Source: Moraxella equi (GTDB lineage: Bacteria > Pseudomonadota > Gammaproteobacteria > Pseudomonadales > Moraxellaceae). From it: a DNA stretch of 19,169 nucleotides. The translations under genes and the position numbers were made by a program. Shown one piece after another: positions 14,682-19,169 of the stretch (position 1 is the first letter of the stretch; every line of letters begins with the position of its first letter). Under the pieces are notes generated by a model, which worked only from the letters and a program-made list of their open reading frames with translations, was not told the DNA's origin and searched no databases. Where the stretch lies: NCBI RefSeq assembly GCF_002027555.1, contig NZ_MXAP01000030.1, positions 1-19,169 on the forward strand, written 5' to 3'.

Positions 14682-16103
14682 ATGGCAGGCAGAACCTTAT
14701 ACGACAAACTTTGGGACGACCATTTGGTGAAACAACGTGATGACGGCTCGTCTTTGATTTATATTGACCGTCAATTATTGCACGAAGTAACCAGCCCCCA
14801 AGCCTTTGAAGGCTTACAGCTTGCTGGGCGTACCCCTTGGCGACTGTCGGCAAACATTGCCACGCCCGACCACAATGTCCCCACTTCCACCAAAGAACGC
14901 TCGCAGGGCATTTCGGGCATTGAAGACGACACTTCTCGCATTCAAGTCAAAACCCTTGACGACAACTGCAAAACCTTTAATGTCGTGCAATTTGGCATTA
15001 ACGATGACCGTCAAGGCATTGTGCATGTGGTTGGGCCTGAGCAGGGCTTAACCCTACCTGGTATGACGGTGGTTTGTGGTGATAGCCATACCGCCACGCA
15101 CGGGGCTTTGGGCTGTTTGGCTCACGGCATTGGTACAAGTGAGGTGGAGCATGTGCTTGCCACGCAATGCCTTGTACAAAAGAAAATGAAAAATATGCTG
15201 GTTCGTGTGGACGGCAAGCTTGGCAAAGGCGTAACGCCCAAAGATGTGATTTTGGCGATTATTGGCAAAATCGGCACGGCAGGTGGGACGGGCTATGCCA
15301 TTGAATTTGGTGGACAAGTGTTCCGAGATATGTCCATTGAAGGGCGTATGACTGTGTGTAATATGGCGATTGAAGGCGGTGCAAGGGTGGGGCTTGTGGC
15401 GGTTGATGATAAGACGATTGACTATGTCAAAGGTCGTCCTTATGCCCCAACTGGCGAAAATTGGGAGAAAGCGGTTGCCTATTGGAACACCCTAAAATCG
15501 GACGATGACGCTCATTTTGATGCGGTGGTGGTGCTAAATGGCGATGAGATTGAACCACAAATTTCGTGGGGAACTTCGCCTGAAATGGTCATTCCTGTGT
15601 CTGCCAATGTGCCGACTTTGGATATGGCAAAAGACGATGTGCAAAAAAATGACTGGACGCGTGCTTATCACTATATGGGCTTGACGGCAGGTCAATCCTT
15701 GTCAGATATTACCCTTGACCGTGTATTTATCGGCTCGTGTACCAATTCTCGCATTGAAGATTTGCGAGAAGTTGCCAAAATCGTAGAAGGCAAAAAAGTG
15801 GCGAGCACCATTAAACAAGCAATGGTTGTCGCAGGTTCTGGACAGGTCAAAAAACAAGCGGAAAGCGAAGGTTTGGATAAAATCTTTACGGACGCAGGTT
15901 TTGAATGGCGTGAACCGGGTTGTTCTATGTGCCTTGCGATGAATGCCGATAAACTACAATCAGGTGAGCATTGTGCCAGCACTTCTAACCGTAATTTTGA
16001 AGGTCGTCAAGGCAATGGCGGTCGTACGCACCTTGTGAGTCCTGCAATGGCAGCGGCGGCGGCAATTCACGGGCATTTTGTGGATGTGCGGTCGGTGGCG
16101 TAA
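14682..16103 (+). CDS. leuC: 3-isopropylmalate dehydratase large subunit
   Basis: A 473-residue aconitase-family protein that, with LeuD, isomerises 2-isopropylmalate to 3-isopropylmalate in leucine synthesis. The cluster-binding cysteines are visible at 353 (GSCTNSR), 414 and 417 (PGCSMC), with the usual [14 protein letters not shown] (131-144) and NRNFEGRQG (436-444) blocks. Length equals the bacterial LeuC norm. The open frame extends 25 codons upstream, but [10 protein letters not shown] is the family N-terminus, GGAG precedes the ATG at 14682, and the -10 box lies inside the extension. The rest of the cluster follows on the same strand, with a hairpin 8 bp beyond the stop. Confidence 0.97.
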   Translation: MAGRTLYDKLWDDHLVKQRDDGSSLIYIDRQLLHEVTSPQAFEGLQLAGRTPWRLSANIATPDHNVPTSTKERSQGISGIEDDTSRIQVKTLDDNCKTFNVVQFGINDDRQGIVHVVGPEQGLTLPGMTVVCGDSHTATHGALGCLAHGIGTSEVEHVLATQCLVQKKMKNMLVRVDGKLGKGVTPKDVILAIIGKIGTAGGTGYAIEFGGQVFRDMSIEGRMTVCNMAIEGGARVGLVAVDDKTIDYVKGRPYAPTGENWEKAVAYWNTLKSDDDAHFDAVVVLNGDEIEPQISWGTSPEMVIPVSANVPTLDMAKDDVQKNDWTRAYHYMGLTAGQSLSDITLDRVFIGSCTNSRIEDLREVAKIVEGKKVASTIKQAMVVAGSGQVKKQAESEGLDKIFTDAGFEWREPGCSMCLAMNADKLQSGEHCASTSNRNFEGRQGNGGRTHLVSPAMAAAAAIHGHFVDVRSVA

Positions 16104-16111
16104 TCACTAAA

Positions 16112-16142
16112 AAGACTAAGATGATTTGGTCATCTTAGTCTT
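16112..16142 (+). terminator. Hairpin between leuC and the PEBP gene
   Basis: A 13-bp perfect stem is formed by AAGACTAAGATGA (16112-16124) and TCATCTTAGTCTT (16130-16142), with a 5-nt loop TTTGG. It begins 8 bp past the leuC stop as a terminator would, but is followed by AAAATTACATTTTGC rather than a run of T. Partial termination or 3'-end protection of leuC mRNA is more likely than full termination, unless a further promoter serves the downstream genes. Confidence 0.55.
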
Positions 16143-16183
16143 AAAATTACATTTTGCTCACTGATAAATAAAAGGAAAATTGT

Positions 16184-16717
16184 ATGAACGACCTAGCTCA
16201 AAACCCTTATTTAGAAGTCCGCCAGCCCACCCAGCCACAAGGCGAAATGGTGTTAAAATGTGCTGATATTGCCCCCAATAGCACCTTATCTAATGACTAT
16301 GTGGCAAATATTTGGGGATTTACAGGCAATAATATCAGCCCAGAATTGGAATGGTCAAATGCACCTGCTGATACCAAAAGTTTTGTGCTGACAATGTATG
16401 ACCCAGACGCACCAACGGGCTGTGGTTTTTGGCATTGGAATGCGTTTAATATTCCTGCTGATTGGAATAAATTACCTAAAAATGGTTCAAATAATTTTGG
16501 CAATGGCATTTTGGAATTGCAAAATGACGCAGGTTTAACAGGCTTTATTGGGGCATTTCCCCCACAAGGCGATAAACCACACCGTTATATTTTTACTCTT
16601 TATGCGTTAAATGAAGTGCTGGATTTACCAAATAGCATTAGCCCTGCGGTACTCGGCTTTAATTTAAATGGTAAAGTATTGGCAACGGCAAGTTTGACGG
16701 CTTATTATAACTGGTAA
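16184..16717 (+). CDS. PEBP / YbhB-YbcL family protein
   Basis: A 177-residue phosphatidylethanolamine-binding-protein fold (Raf kinase inhibitor-like) without signal peptide, so probably cytoplasmic. The conserved ligand-pocket motifs are present: MYDPDAPTG (71-79), GFWHWN (81-86) and FPPQGDKPHRYIFTLYAL (125-142). SPELEWSNAP (52-61) is also typical. The biochemical role of bacterial members is mostly unknown. AAAAGGAAA precedes the ATG. It lies between leuC and leuD, separated from leuC by a hairpin and from leuD by 24 bp, so it is probably co-transcribed with leuD. A leucine-pathway role is not expected from the family. Base composition is more AT-rich than in leuC. Confidence 0.88.
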   Translation: MNDLAQNPYLEVRQPTQPQGEMVLKCADIAPNSTLSNDYVANIWGFTGNNISPELEWSNAPADTKSFVLTMYDPDAPTGCGFWHWNAFNIPADWNKLPKNGSNNFGNGILELQNDAGLTGFIGAFPPQGDKPHRYIFTLYALNEVLDLPNSISPAVLGFNLNGKVLATASLTAYYNW

Positions 16718-16741
16718 GATTTTAATTAAAAGGCAAAAATT

Positions 16742-17389
16742 ATGAAACAATACACCACCGAAATCGGCATCGTTGCCCCCCTAGACCGTGCCAATGTGGA
16801 TACGGATTTGATTATCCCTAAGCAGTTTTTAAAATCCATTAAACGCACAGGCTTTGGCGATAATTTATTTGATGAACTTCGTTATATGGACGAAGGCTAT
16901 TTGGGGCAAGACATTGCAAAACGCCCAAAAAACCCTGATTTTGTTTTAAATCAAGAACGCTATCAAGGAGCAACGATTTTGCTTGCTCGTACCAATTTTG
17001 GCTGTGGTTCTAGCCGTGAACACGCTCCTTGGGCATTAAATGAATATGGCTTTCGCACCGTGATTGCCCCAAGTTTTGCGGATATTTTCTTTAATAACTG
17101 TTTTAAAAACGGTATGCTCCCTGTGATTTTAACAGAAAGCGAAGTTGATGAGCTGTTTAAAGAATGTTTTGATAATGTTGGCTATCAATTAACTGTAGAT
17201 TTAGAAAATCAAAAGGTCATTTCGCCAAGCGGTAAAGAATATACTTTTGAAGTGGACGCATTTCGTAAACATTGCTTGCTAAATGGCTTGGACGATATTG
17301 GTTTGACTTTACAAAATGCCGATGATATCAAAGCCTTTGAAGAAAAAGCCCGTGCGGAGAGACCGTGGGTGTTTAAAGAGTTGCAATAA
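16742..17389 (+). CDS. leuD: 3-isopropylmalate dehydratase small subunit
   Basis: A 215-residue partner of LeuC that supplies the swivelling domain for the isopropylmalate isomerase. It has the conserved [16 protein letters not shown] (18-33), [14 protein letters not shown] (85-98) with the substrate-contacting loop, and [17 protein letters not shown] (about 111-127). Length is normal. AAAAGG lies before the ATG at 16742. Its stop codon overlaps the start of the next gene by one base (TAATG), which indicates translational coupling. Confidence 0.97.
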   Translation: MKQYTTEIGIVAPLDRANVDTDLIIPKQFLKSIKRTGFGDNLFDELRYMDEGYLGQDIAKRPKNPDFVLNQERYQGATILLARTNFGCGSSREHAPWALNEYGFRTVIAPSFADIFFNNCFKNGMLPVILTESEVDELFKECFDNVGYQLTVDLENQKVISPSGKEYTFEVDAFRKHCLLNGLDDIGLTLQNADDIKAFEEKARAERPWVFKELQ

Positions 17390-18021
17390 TGACAAATATG
17401 AACAATATCAAGAATCTGTTTTTATCTTCTTCTTTTGCTGATACTGCAAGATTTTTACCTGAATTTTTGCACCGTATCAATGAAAGCCATTTATTTAAAA
17501 CTGTAGCTTTTATTGATGTTGCAAGCCAAATAGAAGAATATCGCGGTTATGTTGATAATGCAAAAAATGCTTTTGATGAGCTTGGATTTTTGGTTAATAA
17601 AATTGACTTTGATCAAACAACTGATGAAATTAAGGAAAGAATTAATCAGTGCGATATAATCTATGTTTCTGGTGGAAATACCCTATATTTATTGCAACAA
17701 TTAAAAGTCAAAAACCTTGATGGATTTTTGATTGACTTAATCCATCAAGGCAAGCCCTATATTGGTGAGAGTGCAGGAAGTATTGTTTTGGCAAAAAACA
17801 TTGAATATGCCTTGCCAGTAGAAAATCATATTGAACAATTCACGGATTTTATTGGGCTTGGCGTTATTGACTTTTATCCTGTGGTGCATTTTGACAATAA
17901 ACCATTTGTTCAGGGAAATCGTGTTATTTTTAACAATCATCATGACAATGTTAATCTGATTGCCTTTAACAATTATCAAGCGTTATTTATTTATGGTAAT
18001 AGAATATTAGTTAAATCCTAA
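17389..18021 (+). CDS. Peptidase S51 / PepE-like protein (class I glutamine amidotransferase-like fold)
   Basis: A 210-residue protein resembling the alpha-aspartyl dipeptidase (PepE) family. Visible are VSGGNTLYLLQQL (93-105) and the nucleophile elbow GESAGS with Ser at 128. An expected histidine region follows at DFYPVVHFDN (161-170, His167), where the family usually has a P-H-Y/F arrangement. It is probably a cytosolic serine peptidase that splits Asp-X dipeptides or a related small peptidase. The acid member of the triad is not certain. The ATG overlaps the leuD stop, and the alternative Met4 is close by. It lies 39 bp before leuB. The gene is AT-rich compared with leuC, and a leucine role is not known, so it may be a later insertion into the operon that keeps transcription through to leuB. 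Confidence 0.8.
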   Translation: MTNMNNIKNLFLSSSFADTARFLPEFLHRINESHLFKTVAFIDVASQIEEYRGYVDNAKNAFDELGFLVNKIDFDQTTDEIKERINQCDIIYVSGGNTLYLLQQLKVKNLDGFLIDLIHQGKPYIGESAGSIVLAKNIEYALPVENHIEQFTDFIGLGVIDFYPVVHFDNKPFVQGNRVIFNNHHDNVNLIAFNNYQALFIYGNRILVKS

Positions 18022-18060
18022 TTGATAATTCTTAAATAACCCAATAACAAGGAAACTTTA

Positions 18061-19131
18061 ATGACCAAACACATTGCAATCCTAAATGGTGACGGTATTG
18101 GACCTGAAATTGTCGCCCAAGCGGTTAAAGTTTTGGATAAACTTATCCAAAATAGTTTGGAAGCAAGCTATGAATACGCCAAATTAGGCGGAGAAGCCTA
18201 TGACGCTTATGGCTCGCCTTATCCTACCGAAACCCAAGAAATCGTCAGAAAAGCCGATGCGGTATTATTGGGGGCGGTGGGTTCGCCACAATACGACAAT
18301 TTAGACCGCCCTTTACGCCCAGAACGGGGACTTTTGGCGATTCGTAAAGATTTAAATTTATTTGCCAATTTACGCCCTGCCATTCTTTATAAAGAACTCG
18401 CCAATGCGTCCACTTTAAAGACCGATGTGGTAGCAGGACTTGATATTTTAATCGTACGAGAATTAACGGGCGATATTTATTTTGGCGAGCCTCGTGGCAT
18501 TATTACCAACGATAAAGGCGAAAAAGAAGGTTTTAATACAATGCGATATAGTGAGAGTGAAATTCGCCGTATTGCCAAAGTATCCTTTGAATCCGCCCAA
18601 AAACGAAATAAAAAATTGTGTTCAGTGGATAAAGCCAATGTATTAGAAACCACCGAACTTTGGAAAGAGATTTTTAATGAAGTTGCCAAAGAGTATCCTG
18701 ATGTGGAACTCTCGCATATGTATGTGGATAATTGTGCGATGCAACTGGTTAAAAACCCCAAGCAATTTGATGTGGTGGCGACAGGCAATATCTTTGGCGA
18801 TATTTTGTCCGACCAAGCGTCTATGCTGACAGGCTCTATTGGAATGCTCCCGTCTGCAAGCCTTGATGAGAACGGCAAGGGCTTGTATGAGCCATCGCAC
18901 GGCTCTGCCCCTGACATTGCAGGGCAAAATAAAGCAAACCCATTGGCGACCATTTTGTCGTTGGCAATGCTTTTGCGGTATAGCCTAAATGACGAAACCC
19001 GTGCCAAACAAGTAGAAAATGCCGTGCAAAAAGTGCTAGAACAAGGCTATCGCACGGCAGACATCTATGAAGACGGCACGACATTGGTTGGCTGTGCGGA
19101 CATGGGTGATAAAGTGGTGCAGGCGTTGTAA
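18061..19131 (+). CDS. leuB: 3-isopropylmalate dehydrogenase
   Basis: A 356-residue NAD-dependent enzyme that oxidises and decarboxylates 3-isopropylmalate to 2-oxoisocaproate, the precursor of leucine. The N-terminus has [11 protein letters not shown] (8-18). The substrate loop is RPERG (86-90), with [14 protein letters not shown] (133-146) and catalytic Lys191 (VDKANVLE) following. Asp residues bind the metal in [10 protein letters not shown] (246-255), and the cofactor site is [19 protein letters not shown] (280-298). The chain is complete with normal length. AAGGAAA lies before the ATG at 18061. It is the last leu gene in the window; the 38 bases that follow show no terminator. Confidence 0.97.
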   Translation: MTKHIAILNGDGIGPEIVAQAVKVLDKLIQNSLEASYEYAKLGGEAYDAYGSPYPTETQEIVRKADAVLLGAVGSPQYDNLDRPLRPERGLLAIRKDLNLFANLRPAILYKELANASTLKTDVVAGLDILIVRELTGDIYFGEPRGIITNDKGEKEGFNTMRYSESEIRRIAKVSFESAQKRNKKLCSVDKANVLETTELWKEIFNEVAKEYPDVELSHMYVDNCAMQLVKNPKQFDVVATGNIFGDILSDQASMLTGSIGMLPSASLDENGKGLYEPSHGSAPDIAGQNKANPLATILSLAMLLRYSLNDETRAKQVENAVQKVLEQGYRTADIYEDGTTLVGCADMGDKVVQAL

Positions 19132-19169
19132 GTCTTGTTAATGTAACGCAAAACCCACAATGGTATGAA

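Overview
The window looks like chromosomal DNA of a gamma-proteobacterium of the family Moraxellaceae, most likely a Moraxella. The signs are moderate GC with AT-rich spacers, the style of the catabolic and leu genes, and a UvrB with an N-terminal extension. The genus is my inference from general protein character, not a search result. No rRNA, tRNA, CRISPR array, transposase or integrase was seen.

Left part (1-5867): a catabolic cluster. On the minus strand lie the 5' part of gcdH (glutaryl-CoA dehydrogenase, running off the left edge), an APC-family amino-acid permease, a GABA/5-aminovalerate aminotransferase (gabT/davT) and a semialdehyde dehydrogenase (gabD/davD). A divergent IclR-family regulator follows on the plus strand. 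The spacers before gcdH, before gabT and between gabD and the regulator each carry two copies of a GTTC-N8-GAAC palindrome, with starts exactly 20 bp apart. These are strong candidates for the operators of the IclR protein. Since gcdH shares them, the natural substrate route is 5-aminovalerate to glutarate semialdehyde to glutarate, with glutaryl-CoA oxidised by GcdH. GABA degradation alone would not need gcdH.

Middle part (5892-7610): a short, AT-rich accessory stretch. It holds a UDG-superfamily DNA glycosylase, a small protein resembling colicin D-type immunity proteins, and an unrecognised three-helix membrane protein. Three degenerate copies of a 25-bp palindromic repeat flank the immunity-like gene, and a further nested palindrome lies just upstream of it.

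Housekeeping part (7626-14501, all minus): uvrB, a secreted DUF2059 protein, an MltB-like lytic transglycosylase lipoprotein, L-serine dehydratase sdaA with all expected iron-sulfur cysteines, and a secreted WG-repeat protein. Clear intrinsic terminators follow the DUF2059, transglycosylase and serine dehydratase genes.

Right part (14682-19131, plus): a leucine biosynthesis cluster leuC, PEBP-family protein, leuD, S51 peptidase-like protein, leuB. A sigma70-like -10 box precedes leuC. The PEBP and peptidase-like genes have no known leucine role and look like insertions into an ordinary leuCDB operon. A hairpin lies between leuC and the PEBP gene.
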